Of a DNA stretch of 64,000 bases, positions 34,058 through 41,954 are shown piece by piece (positions within the stretch are counted from its first letter, which is position 1; every line of letters starts with the position of its first letter). The stretch comes from Georgenia sp. M64 (GTDB lineage Bacteria; Actinomycetota; Actinomycetes; Actinomycetales; Actinomycetaceae). The notes under the pieces are model-generated. The model was not told where the DNA came from. It was given only the letters and a program-made list of their open reading frames with translations, and did not search any database. The stretch covers positions 1,054,001-1,118,000 of the forward strand of contig NZ_CP145809.1 in NCBI RefSeq assembly GCF_038049925.1, written 5' to 3'. The translations under genes were made by a program, and so were the position numbers.

Positions 34058-34098
34058 CCTGTACAGGAAACTGTACGGCAGGCAGTCCGCGGGAACAA
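34058..34098 (-). promoter_or_regulatory. yefM-yoeB promoter and paired TGTACA operator
   Basis: On the minus strand TTGTTC (34098-34093) and TACAGT (34075-34070) are separated by 17 bases, a normal -35/-10 pair. The perfect palindrome CCTGTACAGG (34058-34067) and the shorter CTGTACGG (34071-34078) carry TGTACA/TGTACG cores whose centres are 12 bp apart. This is the long/short repeat geometry described for the E. coli yefM-yoeB operator. The palindromes cover the -10 and the expected transcript start, and the first touches the ribosome binding site. Confidence 0.7.
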
Positions 34099-34140
34099 GA
34101 CACAGCATCCGCTCATGCCGCCGTCGGCCGGTCCAGGGCC

Positions 34141-34245
34141 CGTCCGCGCGGTCCAGGGCCCGGCTGTGCGGTCCCGCCGAGTTCAGTGACGTTCGTCAGG
34201 GCGTCTGGACGCGCTTCCGGCGGATTCCGGCCACCAGGGTCAGGG
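34141..34245. repeat. Direct repeat copy B flanking the YefM-YoeB module
   Basis: The partner of 33401-33505. It covers the last roughly 17 codons of the minus-strand membrane protein gene and about 55 bases beyond its stop. Similarity ends abruptly near 34245, inside that gene. Confidence 0.75.
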
Positions 34246-34519
34246 CCCCGGCCAGCAAGATCGGCAGGCCGATGGTGAGGATTGCCAGCACACCCAACGC
34301 GACCAGAGAAAGTCCGCCGAGCAGGAGAACCGCCCGCCCGTACGGGACCTTCTCCACCGCGCCATAGGCGGCCGCAGCGGCACCGCCGATCAACACAGCG
34401 ACCGCCCAGGCGGCCGGTCGACCCGCCTGTTCTTGCGTCACCGAGAAGTACACGACCACCATGACCATGGCCAGCACTGATGCGGCGACGGCGAACGCGT
34501 CCACGCGAACTCGTTCCAT
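34196..34519 (-). CDS. Small hydrophobic membrane protein, unknown function
   Basis: A 107-residue protein with three to four transmembrane segments (about residues 7-26, 36-54 and 60-100) and a short basic tail (RRKRVQTP). No family was recognised. The ATG at 34519 has only a weak AGG upstream. Its 3' end is duplicated as the direct repeat on the far side of the toxin-antitoxin genes. It is divergent from the DUF6518-like gene. Confidence 0.55.
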   Translation of the reverse strand: MERVRVDAFAVAASVLAMVMVVVYFSVTQEQAGRPAAWAVAVLIGGAAAAAYGAVEKVPYGRAVLLLGGLSLVALGVLAILTIGLPILLAGALTLVAGIRRKRVQTP

Positions 34520-34654
34520 GAGCCTGAGTATGCGGGTACAGGTTCCCGAGACATCCTCAGATCCCGAAGACCGTTCGCGCCTCTGCGCGCGCTCATGCCG
34601 CGGGAAGCGTGCACGGACGGGGGGAACGGTTCCCGCTCCATGGATGATGGACCT

Positions 34655-35257
34655 GTGAACTGGGCCCGCCCTGTCCTGTCCTCTCTGGCCGTCGTCGGCG
34701 TCAGCCTGCTGGCTGGCGCACTGACCTCGTGGGCCCAGGGCGTGCTGCCGGAGGCCCTGGCGCCGTTCGCCAACTCGCCGTCCGGGTGGACCGTGCTGAC
34801 CGCTGTGCTCGTCGCCGTGGCGCGGCCCAGGCTGGCCTGGGGCGCAGTGCTCGGGGTGGCCTCGTTCGTGGGCCTGGTCCTGGGCTACACACTCGCCTCC
34901 GAACTGCGCGGGCTCACCTACAACCCGGTGCTGTGGAGCACCGTCGGCGTCATGGCCGGCCCGTTCGTCGGCGCCGCGGCTGCCGCGGTCGTGGGACGAC
35001 ACCCGGTCCGAGCCGCCCTCGGCGCGGGGGCGCTCGCCGGCGTCCTGCTCACGGACGGCATCTACGGTCTGACTGTCGTCAGCGACAGCACCAGCCCGGT
35101 GTACTGGAGCTTGTGCCTGGTGGCCGGCGCCGTGCTGGTTGCGGTCACGGCCCTGCGGCTCGGCACTCCTGCTGCCACGGTGCGCGTGGTCGCCAGCGCC
35201 GTCGCGGCCACCGCGCTCCTGACCCTGGGATACACGGCGCTCAACGCGGTGGCGTGA
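34655..35257 (+). CDS. DUF6518-like membrane protein
   Basis: A 200-residue integral membrane protein with five to six hydrophobic segments and little else; the pattern, including NSPSGWTVLTAVLVA and a central GLTYNPVLWSTVGVMAGPFVG region, resembles the DUF6518 family. GTG 34655 is chosen because GATGAT lies six bases upstream and the first membrane segment follows directly; ATG 34640 would add five residues. Function is unknown. Confidence 0.6.
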   Translation: MNWARPVLSSLAVVGVSLLAGALTSWAQGVLPEALAPFANSPSGWTVLTAVLVAVARPRLAWGAVLGVASFVGLVLGYTLASELRGLTYNPVLWSTVGVMAGPFVGAAAAAVVGRHPVRAALGAGALAGVLLTDGIYGLTVVSDSTSPVYWSLCLVAGAVLVAVTALRLGTPAATVRVVASAVAATALLTLGYTALNAVA

Positions 35258-35371
35258 TCCCACCGCCGGCCGGGCTCACTCCCCGGGTCGCCGGCCTCGC
35301 AGTCCCTGCTCCGTGAACGGAGTCTCCGATCTGCCGCGAGACACGTACTCCGGAGTCAGGTAGCGCTTGTT

Positions 35372-35833
35372 GTGGTTGCCTTCATCCAGCTGGATTTTGC
35401 CTGGTGGTGGCTCTTCGCAGTCTTCCTGCTCTGGGACCTCTCCATGGTGGGCTACATCGCCTCACCGAGAGTCGGCGCGATCAGCTATAACGTCGGCCAC
35501 AGCTACCTCGGGCCGGCCGCGCTGCTCGCCCTCACATGGGCCGGCGACGCCCGGTGGCCGGCGTTCGTCGCCCTGACGTGGGCGTTCCACATCGCCGTCG
35601 ATCGCCTCCTCGGCTACGGGCTCAAGTTCACGGACCGCTTCACGCACACCCACCTCGGGGAGATGGGCTCGGTATCGAAGCACCCTCCGGAGCACGGACC
35701 GATCCACGCCGCCAGCACCACCGCTGTCCGGCGATCACCGGTAGGCCGTTCGTCATCAGGAGCGTCGCCGTCGGCGTGGGTGTCCACCTCAGCGGCCCGC
35801 CGTGGCCGCGTGATGGTCGGCCGCCACCGATGA
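35372..35833 (+). CDS. DUF4260-like membrane protein, probably truncated and with a foreign tail
   Basis: The segment WWWLFAVFLLWDLSMVGYIA … SYNVGHSYLGP … AFHIAVDRLLGYGLKFTDRF and THTHLGEMG matches the DUF4260 family, which normally has about 115-125 residues. Here the usual first helix is missing: the frame begins at GTG 35372 almost at the second helix, and the open frame upstream does not look coding. After THLGEMG, where family members normally end, the frame runs on for about 55 Arg/Ser-rich residues and overlaps the convergent DUF998 gene by 45 bases. It is best read as a decayed or rearranged gene. Confidence 0.45.
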   Translation: MVAFIQLDFAWWWLFAVFLLWDLSMVGYIASPRVGAISYNVGHSYLGPAALLALTWAGDARWPAFVALTWAFHIAVDRLLGYGLKFTDRFTHTHLGEMGSVSKHPPEHGPIHAASTTAVRRSPVGRSSSGASPSAWVSTSAARRGRVMVGRHR

Positions 35834-36541
35834 GCCGGCCCGCGGCGCCTCGGGCTCGTGCTGCTCCGTGCGGCGGTGCAGCAGGACCAGAGCCAGCACG
35901 ATCGTCCAGGCGAACCCGGTGTAGGCGTTGATCCGCTCGAACACGCCGAGCCACGGAGTGGCGAGGCTCTCGGCGAGGGAGGTCATGAGTGGCCCCGTCA
36001 GCCCGGCGACGAGGGCCATGACGACAAGGGAAGCGATCGCGTAGAGCCGGAACCACCCGCGCAACGCAACGGCCGACGCCACGACGGCTCCGACCATGAG
36101 CGGGACGAAAGCCATCGTCAGGACCACATGCATCGTGTCGTTGAACCCGGGCTCCATACCGCGGGAGCTCATCGGGAAGAAGGGGTGCAGCGGTGCGGTG
36201 ACCACGCCTGCGGCAAGCAGCAGACCTGCCGTCCACCGTAGGGCCCGACGCGGGCCCGCCGACCACCAGACGCCCACACTGAAGGCAAGCCCAAGGAGCC
36301 CGTGCAGGACGATCCATCCGACCGCCAGCGGTCGAACCGGTGAGCCGTAGGCCGAGAGCTCGCTGATCGCCTGGTCCCGGAAGCTGTAGCCGTCGTAGAG
36401 CACCCCGGAGACCACGTCGCCTGCCGCGTAGACGACGACCGCCGCGACACCGGCGAGCAGTAGCAGCCTGTGGGCCGGCGAGCCCGGGTGTGTGTGGAAG
36501 CCGACCTGCTCACGCGACCCTGCGCTCGTGCGCGTGGTCAT
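35789..36541 (-). CDS. DUF998 family membrane protein
   Basis: A 250-residue protein with six to seven transmembrane segments. DUF998 features include GYSFRDQAISELSAYGSP after the first helix, HPFFPMSSRGMEPGFNDTMHVVL in the middle and a C-terminal FAWTIVLALVLLHRR. The ATG at 36541 has GGAGG seven bases upstream. It has no obvious partner; the protein family has no defined biochemical role that can be inferred here. Its 3' end overlaps the DUF4260-like frame. Confidence 0.75.
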   Translation of the reverse strand: MTTRTSAGSREQVGFHTHPGSPAHRLLLLAGVAAVVVYAAGDVVSGVLYDGYSFRDQAISELSAYGSPVRPLAVGWIVLHGLLGLAFSVGVWWSAGPRRALRWTAGLLLAAGVVTAPLHPFFPMSSRGMEPGFNDTMHVVLTMAFVPLMVGAVVASAVALRGWFRLYAIASLVVMALVAGLTGPLMTSLAESLATPWLGVFERINAYTGFAWTIVLALVLLHRRTEQHEPEAPRAGSSVAADHHAATAGR

Positions 36542-36841
36542 GACGCACCTCCGTCAGGTCCTCGTTCAGGATCCCGCGGTCCGCCGTGCGGTTACCAGAG
36601 GCGAAGGTCCCTCGTCGGGGCCGCCACTGGGCGAGCCGGCGAGGTGGTGCATCAGCGACATCTGTGAAGGATTCATCGGGCAGAGGTCGAGCACCGTGTC
36701 CGTCCCGGCCACCTCCCCGGACGCCACGCGATCGTGGTGGATCCGCGCCCGGGGGACCATGCCGGCTGTCACTACCGCGCCCACGTCGCTACGGTGAGGG
36801 CACATCAGCTCTGGCACGCCGCCGATGAAGGGGTCCCCGCA
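36542..36841. other. 300-bp gap between divergent genes, nothing recognised
   Basis: It should contain the promoters of the DUF998 gene (minus) and the HAD gene (plus). A GGAGG for the former lies at its left edge. No conserved frame, repeat or hairpin of note was found. Confidence 0.5.
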
Positions 36842-37507
36842 ATGGCTGGTCGCGTTGACGCCGTCGTCTTCGACGTCCTGGAGACGCTGCTCGACCTCGA
36901 CCCCATCGGTGACAGGCTCGAGGCGGTCGGGCAGCCCGCGGCGGTGCTGGGGCCGTTCTTCATGCGGTTCCAGCGCGATGCGATGGCGTTGACGCTCGCG
37001 GGCGACGTCGCGGACTTCACCGCGACCGCACGCCAGGCACTGCGCACGGAGACCAAGCACGCGATGTCCGAGGACGCGATAGCCCACGTCCTGGAGGGTT
37101 TCGGGGCAGTCCCTGCGTTCCCAGATGCCGCCCCCGCCCTGCGCAAGCTCTCCGACGCCGGGGTGGCCATCGGATGCCTGACGGTCGGCGATCCGGACAA
37201 CACGCGCTCGTTCCTGGCCAGCGCGGGGCTGGAAGCCTACGTCGACCATGTCGTGACGTGTGATGCCGTCGGCGTCTGGAAACCCGCACCCGCCGTCTAC
37301 CACCATGCCGCGAAGGTCCTCGCCTGCGAGCTGGATCGAATGGCACTGGTCGCGGTGCATGCATGGGACTGCCACGGCGCCAAGAAGGCAGGCGCTCTCG
37401 CCGGCTGGTGCTCCCGCCTGGAGGGAGAGCCCGGCGATGTCTTTCTACCCGCTGACGTCCGCGGGGACGATCTCGTCGAGGTCGTCGAGGCACTGCTGGC
37501 GCTCTAG
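36842..37507 (+). CDS. HAD-superfamily hydrolase, haloacid dehalogenase type II-like
   Basis: A 221-residue protein. The HAD motif I is VVFDVLETLLDLD (catalytic Asp in FDVLET), motif II is in IGCLTVGDPDN, the conserved lysine in VGVWKPAPAVYHHA, and motif III in VAVHAWDCHGAKKAG. The FDVxETL…WKPxP pattern is that of 2-haloacid-dehalogenase-like proteins, whose true substrates are often unknown. The ATG at 36842 is chosen because motif I follows at once. It lies alone in the accessory segment. Confidence 0.8.
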   Translation: MAGRVDAVVFDVLETLLDLDPIGDRLEAVGQPAAVLGPFFMRFQRDAMALTLAGDVADFTATARQALRTETKHAMSEDAIAHVLEGFGAVPAFPDAAPALRKLSDAGVAIGCLTVGDPDNTRSFLASAGLEAYVDHVVTCDAVGVWKPAPAVYHHAAKVLACELDRMALVAVHAWDCHGAKKAGALAGWCSRLEGEPGDVFLPADVRGDDLVEVVEALLAL

Positions 37508-37642
37508 ATCTCCGAAGTACACGCTCATGCCGCGCACCGGTACGCCGGCCCGCTCGCCCCGTCTCGCGGCGATGCCGAGACCCGAGTGCCAGGAGTCATC
37601 GATGGTCCGGTGACACCGACCCGTCGGCCCGGGTGAGCCCCG

Positions 37643-37804
37643 CTAACACCCGTTGAGGGCGTGCCGGAGCTCCTCGGGGTCGAGGCCGTCGGTCGCGGGC
37701 ACCGCCACGTCGTGGTCCTCGAACACGACGGCACGCCGCTTCCAACCCTCCACGATCAGTCGACGGGTGTCGGTGGTGGTCGGGTTCTGCCGCACCTGTG
37801 TCAT
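37643..37804 (-). CDS. Possible small protein of 53 residues, unknown
   Basis: An ATG-started frame reads MTQVRQNPTTTDTRRLIVEG, then WKRRAVVFEDHDVAVPATDG and LDPEELRHALNGC before a TAG. Codon third positions are almost all G or C, as in real genes here, and the part at 37646-37733 is not explained by the integrase remnant. The first 24 codons run antisense to that remnant, so the upstream part may be chance. No family is recognised. It could also be the tail of a lost larger gene. Confidence 0.35.
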   Translation of the reverse strand: MTQVRQNPTTTDTRRLIVEGWKRRAVVFEDHDVAVPATDGLDPEELRHALNGC

Positions 37805-38289
37805 CGACCAGGTGATCGCGGCATCGCCGGCCGACTACGTCCGCCGCCCCGACGTTCCGCCCGACTCACCGACCCTCGGGCTGTCGCACCTGCAGTTCGA
37901 GGTCCTGCTCACCGCCGCCCGTACCTCGGCCAACCGCAACGACTTCGCGCTGGTGACCATGCTCGGGTTGCTCGGTCTGATGATCTTCGAGGCCTGCGGG
38001 GCGAACGTCACCGACCTGGGCGAGGAGCACGGCCACCGCGTGCCGAAAGTGCGAGGGAAGGGCGGGAAGGTCGTCCTGACCCCGCTCGCGCCGGCCGTGC
38101 AGCGTGCCATCGAACCAGCGGCACACCTTCGTCACCACGATGCTCGACGCTGGGGTCGACCTGCGCGACGTCCAGATCGCCGCCCGCCACGCCGACCCGA
38201 GGACGACCATGCGCTACGGCCGAGCCCGCAAGAATCTCGACTGTCACCCCAACGGCATCCTCGCCGCCTACATGGCCTCCGGCACGTAG
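37734..38289 (+). pseudogene. Tyrosine recombinase (phage-type integrase) remnant with internal deletion
   Basis: From 37734 one frame reads RRFQPSTISRRVSVVVGFCR … SPTLGLSHLQFEVLLTAAR … MIFEACGANVTDLGEEHGHR … KGGKVVLTPLAP, the core-binding end and first part of the catalytic domain of an actinobacterial site-specific recombinase. Near 38110 it jumps to another frame that reads RHTFVTTMLDAGVDLRDVQIAARHADPRTTMRYGRARKNL, the C-terminal catalytic part (RH…, HADPRTTMRY with the tyrosine nucleophile), ending at 38287-38289. About 60-80 residues in between are missing. The N-terminal domain is absent too, so the gene is not functional. Confidence 0.8.
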
Positions 38290-38327
38290 GTCGTCAGACG
38301 ACCGGTGGGCTTGGTGAGGCGCTCGGA

Positions 38328-38735
38328 TCAGAGCACCGAGCGGCCGATCGGGCCGGGGTTGTGCGCGACCTCCCAGCGGAAGCCGTCCGGGTCGGTGAAG
38401 TAGCCGGAGTACCCGCCCCAGTCCCGGCGCTGCGGGCCGCTGGTGGTGGCACCGGCGGCCCGCGCGGTGGCGAGGACGGCGTCGACGTCGGCCTCGGTCG
38501 GGCAGTTGTGGGCGAGCGTGACCGGCGGGACGCCGTCGGCCGGTGCGGCGCCGACCTCGGCGGTGAAGGCCGCCACGTCCCACAGCGACAGGACCACCTT
38601 CTCCGCCACCCGGAACATGAGCACCTCGCCGGGGACGTCGAGCTCGGGGGTCCAGCCGAGCCCGGCGACGTAGAAGCGGCGCGAGGCGTCGAGGTCCCGC
38701 ACGGCCAGGGTGACGAAGCTGAGGCGCTGGTCCAT
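38328..38735 (-). CDS. VOC-family (glyoxalase/bleomycin-resistance-like) protein
   Basis: A 135-residue protein of the vicinal oxygen chelate fold. LSFVTLAVRDLDASRRFYVAGLGW opens it and GYSGYFTDPDGFRWEVAHNP closes it; the terminal Glu of WEV is a usual metal ligand. These proteins bind or modify small molecules; the substrate is not apparent. The ATG at 38735 is straightforward. It lies just outside the integrase remnant and is divergent from the cupin gene. Confidence 0.85.
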   Translation of the reverse strand: MDQRLSFVTLAVRDLDASRRFYVAGLGWTPELDVPGEVLMFRVAEKVVLSLWDVAAFTAEVGAAPADGVPPVTLAHNCPTEADVDAVLATARAAGATTSGPQRRDWGGYSGYFTDPDGFRWEVAHNPGPIGRSVL

Positions 38736-38863
38736 CGCACCACGGTGGCACCGCCGGTGGTGCTGCCGCGACCGGGGGCTCCTTCTGCTGCGGTTTCGGT
38801 GGCCGTGCGAGAAGGTGGAGGCAGACGCCGGCGGACCGTGCCGGCTCGTGGAGGAGGGAAACG

Positions 38864-39271
38864 ATGACCGTTCACCTGTGGTCGCGCGAGGCCGAGCCCG
38901 AGCAGGGCTCGGAGTTCCGTCGCGTGCTCTGGACCGGCGAGCACAGTCAGCTCGTCGTCATGACGATCCCGCCCGGTGGCGAGATCGGCGAGGAGACCCA
39001 CCCGAAGAACGACCAGATCCTCAGCTTCGTCTCCGGCGCGGGCAAGGCCGTCGTCGACGGCGACGAGCAGTTCGTGGCCCCCGGCGACATCGTCGCGGTT
39101 CCCGCCGGGGCGAAGCACAACTTCCTCAACGTCGGGCCGAACCCGCTCGTGCTGTACACGATCTACGGGCCGGCCCACCACTCGGCCGACACGGTCCACG
39201 CCACCAAGGAGGAGGCGGAGGAGGCCGAGGAGCGCGGCGAGGACGAGCCGCCCCCCGGCGGCGCCGCCTGA
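38864..39271 (+). CDS. Cupin-domain protein
   Basis: A 135-residue single-domain cupin. The first cupin motif is GGEIGEETHPKNDQILSFVSGAG (His and Glu ligands; quoted for its pattern) and the second PGDIVAVPAGAKHNFLNVG. It ends in an acidic tail (KEEAEEAEERGEDEPPP). Similar proteins act as sugar-phosphate isomerases or small dioxygenases, but no specific role can be given. GGAGG lies about nine bases before the ATG. A strong hairpin follows, so it is probably a single-gene transcript. Confidence 0.82.
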   Translation: MTVHLWSREAEPEQGSEFRRVLWTGEHSQLVVMTIPPGGEIGEETHPKNDQILSFVSGAGKAVVDGDEQFVAPGDIVAVPAGAKHNFLNVGPNPLVLYTIYGPAHHSADTVHATKEEAEEAEERGEDEPPPGGAA

Positions 39272-39289
39272 CGCCTGACGCTCGCGCGA

Positions 39290-39321
39290 CGGCCCCGGTC
39301 CCCGAGCGGGCACCGGGGCCG
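39290..39321 (+). terminator. Hairpin terminator after the cupin gene
   Basis: A 10-bp stem (39290-39299 with 39312-39321) has a 12-nt loop that can itself pair ccc/ggg. It lies 18 bases after the stop. Confidence 0.6.
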
Positions 39322-39363
39322 CCGCCGCGACGCGCGCCCCGGCCACCTGCGAGGATGGCGGAC

Positions 39364-40362
39364 ATGAGCCTGACGATCGGTTACGCCGCGGCCCTCGAGC
39401 AGTTCGGTCCGCGGGAGTCGGTGGACTACTCGGCGCTGGCGGAGGAGCACGGCTTCTCCGGCGTCATGGCCGCCGACCACTTCCAGCCGTGGACGCCCAC
39501 CCAGGGTCAGTCCGCGTTCGTGTGGAACGTGCTCACCGCCGTCGGCGAGCGCACGAGCGGCGACCTCGGTCCCGGGGTGACGGCCCCGACCTTCCGGTGG
39601 CACCCGGCGATGGTCGCCCAGGCCTCGGCGACCCTGGCGGCGATGTACCCGGGACGGCACTGGCTGGGCCTCGGCTCGGGCGAGGCCCTCAACGAGCACA
39701 TCACCGGGCAGTACTGGCCCGAGGCGCCCGAGCGGATCAACCGGATGTTCGAGGCGATCGAGATCATCCGCAAGCTCTTCACCGCCTCCCTGGCCGGCAA
39801 GGACACCAAGCACGCGGGGCAGTTCTACAAGCTCGAGTCCACCCGCCTGTGGACGATGCCGGAGGAGGCCCCGCCGATCCTCGTCGCGACGGGCGGGCCG
39901 GTGACCGCCCGGCGGGCCGGCAAGTTCGCCGACGGCCTCATCACCGTCGGTGCGCCGCTGGAGAAGATCGGCGGGCTGTTCGAGAAGTTCGCGGCCGGGG
40001 CGAAGGAGGCCGGCAAGGACCCCGACGCCATGCCCCGGGTGCTCCAGCTGCACCTGTCGTGGGCGCCGACCGACGAGGAGGCGCTCGCCAACGCCATGAC
40101 CGAGTGGCCCAACGGCGGGATGAAGTTCCCCAAGGCCGACATCCGCTCGCCGTTCGACTTCGCCGCCATGGCCAAGCTCGTCCGCCCGGAGGACTTCGCC
40201 GGGCGGATGGTCATCTCGGCCGACCCCGACGTCCACCGGGCCGAGATCCAGAAGTACGTCGACCTCGGGTTCGACCGGATCTACCTGCACAACGTCGGCC
40301 GCAACCAGGAGGAGTGGCTCGAGGTGTTCGGCCGCGACGTCCTGCCCCAGCTCGCCCGATGA
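39364..40362 (+). CDS. F420-dependent oxidoreductase, LLM class (G6PD-related)
   Basis: A 332-residue luciferase-like TIM-barrel enzyme that uses coenzyme F420. [14 protein letters not shown] at the start, [11 protein letters not shown] near residue 35, [17 protein letters not shown] near 103-119 and [25 protein letters not shown] are typical of the subfamily related to F420-dependent glucose-6-phosphate dehydrogenase. The substrate is uncertain. ATG 39364 is chosen over ATG 39355 because GAGGAT lies seven bases upstream, fitting a leaderless start. The stop overlaps the start of the F420 glutamate ligase gene (ATGA), so cofactor maturation and use are coupled. Confidence 0.85.
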   Translation: MSLTIGYAAALEQFGPRESVDYSALAEEHGFSGVMAADHFQPWTPTQGQSAFVWNVLTAVGERTSGDLGPGVTAPTFRWHPAMVAQASATLAAMYPGRHWLGLGSGEALNEHITGQYWPEAPERINRMFEAIEIIRKLFTASLAGKDTKHAGQFYKLESTRLWTMPEEAPPILVATGGPVTARRAGKFADGLITVGAPLEKIGGLFEKFAAGAKEAGKDPDAMPRVLQLHLSWAPTDEEALANAMTEWPNGGMKFPKADIRSPFDFAAMAKLVRPEDFAGRMVISADPDVHRAEIQKYVDLGFDRIYLHNVGRNQEEWLEVFGRDVLPQLAR

Positions 40363-41108
40363 TCCTCGCGCAGGCCCCCGACGGCGTCCCCACCATCACG
40401 CGCGGCGACGACCTCGCCGCCCGCCTCACCCCCGTCCTGGCCGCGCTGACCTGGCCGGACGGGTCGCGCGGGCTGGCCGAGGGAGACGTCGTCGTCGTCG
40501 CGTCGAAGGTGGTCGCCAAGGCCGAGGGCCGCCTCGTCGCGGCCCGCGACGACGCCGAGCGGGAGCGGGTCGTCGCGGGTGAGACCGTCCGGGTGGTGGC
40601 CGAGCGTGCCCGCCCCGACGGCGGCGTGCTGCGCATCGTGGAGAACCGCCAGGGTCTGGTCATGGCCGCCGCGGGCGTGGACTCCTCCGACGTCCCCGCG
40701 GGCACCGCCCTGCTCCTGCCCGAGGACCCGGACGACTCGGCCCGGCGGCTGCGCCGAGGCCTGCACGCCCGGTTCGGTGTACGGCCGGGGGTGCTCGTCA
40801 CCGACACCGCCGGGCGGCCGTGGCGCCGGGGCCTGACCGACATGAGCATCGGGGCTGCCGGGGTTCGGGTCCTGGACGACCTGCGCGGGCGGCGCGACGC
40901 CTACGGCCGGGAGCTGAAGGTCACCGTCGTCGCGGCCGCCGACGAGATCGCCGCGGCGGCCGACCTGGTGCGCGGCAAGGCCACCGGCCGGCCGGTGGCG
41001 GTGGTGCGGGGCCTCGGCCACCTCGTCACGACCGAGGACGGCGACGGCGCCAGGGCGCTGGTGCGCCCGCCGGAGGAGGACATGTTCCGGCGCGGCTCCG
41101 ACCTCTGA
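40359..41108 (+). CDS. Coenzyme F420-0:L-glutamate ligase (CofE/FbiB N-terminal type)
   Basis: A 249-residue protein with the CofE pattern: [17 protein letters not shown] near residues 42-56, [62 protein letters not shown] and [24 protein letters not shown]. It adds glutamate to F420-0. Mycobacterial FbiB has an additional C-terminal flavin/nitroreductase domain that reduces dehydro-F420; that domain is absent here, so the protein is the single-domain type. It is coupled to the F420-dependent oxidoreductase by ATGA. No other F420 biosynthesis gene is in the window. Confidence 0.85.
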   Translation: MILAQAPDGVPTITRGDDLAARLTPVLAALTWPDGSRGLAEGDVVVVASKVVAKAEGRLVAARDDAERERVVAGETVRVVAERARPDGGVLRIVENRQGLVMAAAGVDSSDVPAGTALLLPEDPDDSARRLRRGLHARFGVRPGVLVTDTAGRPWRRGLTDMSIGAAGVRVLDDLRGRRDAYGRELKVTVVAAADEIAAAADLVRGKATGRPVAVVRGLGHLVTTEDGDGARALVRPPEEDMFRRGSDL

Positions 41109-41114
41109 GACGCC

Positions 41115-41954
41115 CTACGCCGGGTCGAGGAGGAGCAGGTCGCGCCCGTCCACCGAGACCCGGCGCGCACGCACCCCGTAGACCGCCGAGACCAGCTCCG
41201 CGGTGAGCACCGCCCCGGGCGGCCCGGCGGCGACCACCCGGCCCTCCTGCAGGACGACCACCTGGTCGCAGTACCGCAGCGCGTGGTCGAGGTCGTGCAG
41301 GGCGGTGAGCACGGTCATCCCGGTCGCGGCGAGGCCGCGGGCCAGGCCGAGGACGGCGAGCTGGGCGGCCACGTCGAGGTGGTTCGTCGGCTCGTCCAGC
41401 AGCAGCAGCCCGGGCTGCTGGGCCAGTGCCCGCGCCAGGTGGACCCGCTGGCGCTCGCCGCCGGAGAGCGTGGCGACGTCGCGGTGGGTGAGGTCCGCCG
41501 CACCCACCCGCTCGAGCGCGTCGGACGCGAGGGCGACGTCGGCGACGGAGTCGCCGCCCCACCGGGAGCTGTGCGGGGTGCGACCGAGGAGGACGACGTC
41601 GAGGACGTCGAGCGAGACGTCGGCGGCGCTGTCCTGCTCGACCAGGGCGACCTGCCGGGCCCGGCGCCGACGGGCCATCGCCAGGAGGTCCTCGCCCGCG
41701 AGCCGCACCGCACCCCGGCCTGGCGGCAGGGCGCCGACGACGGTGCGCAGCAGCGTGGACTTGCCCGACCCGTTCGGCCCGACCACCGCGGTGACGGCGG
41801 CCGGCGGCGCCGTGGCACGGACGCCGTCGAGGACGACGTGCCCGCCGAGGACCACACCGAGGTCCAGGACCTCCAGGGCCGGGCCGTGCGCGGGGGTCTC
41901 GTGGGCGTGCCCGGCCGGCGCGACGGCGACCTCCGACGTGGTGGCGGGTCTCAT
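41115..41954 (-). CDS. ABC transporter ATP-binding protein, iron-siderophore/cobalamin type
   Basis: A 279-residue ATPase of the FecE/BtuD class. Walker A is VVGPNGSGKST, the signature LSGGERQRV and Walker B LLLLDEPTNHLD, followed by the H-loop LHDLDHAL. It powers the adjacent permease. The ATG at 41954 overlaps the permease stop (ATGA), completing a binding protein-permease-ATPase operon. The substrate (ferric siderophore, haem or cobalamin) cannot be fixed from the ATPase. It converges with the F420 ligase gene, six bases apart. Confidence 0.9.
   Translation of the reverse strand: MRPATTSEVAVAPAGHAHETPAHGPALEVLDLGVVLGGHVVLDGVRATAPPAAVTAVVGPNGSGKSTLLRTVVGALPPGRGAVRLAGEDLLAMARRRRARQVALVEQDSAADVSLDVLDVVLLGRTPHSSRWGGDSVADVALASDALERVGAADLTHRDVATLSGGERQRVHLARALAQQPGLLLLDEPTNHLDVAAQLAVLGLARGLAATGMTVLTALHDLDHALRYCDQVVVLQEGRVVAAGPPGAVLTAELVSAVYGVRARRVSVDGRDLLLLDPA

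Noticed and set aside
34131-34165. CRISPR-like short repeats (ggtccagggcccg twice)
   Set aside because: Only two copies, contained in the larger direct repeat region, with no spacer pattern or cas genes.
36566-36835. Minus-strand frame ahead of the HAD gene containing HHLAGSP and several Met
   Set aside because: It runs antisense into the HAD gene, shows no conserved motif and has no ribosome binding site.
37508-37642. Attachment site next to the integrase remnant
   Set aside because: No tRNA gene or short direct repeat matching the left side of the accessory segment was found by eye.
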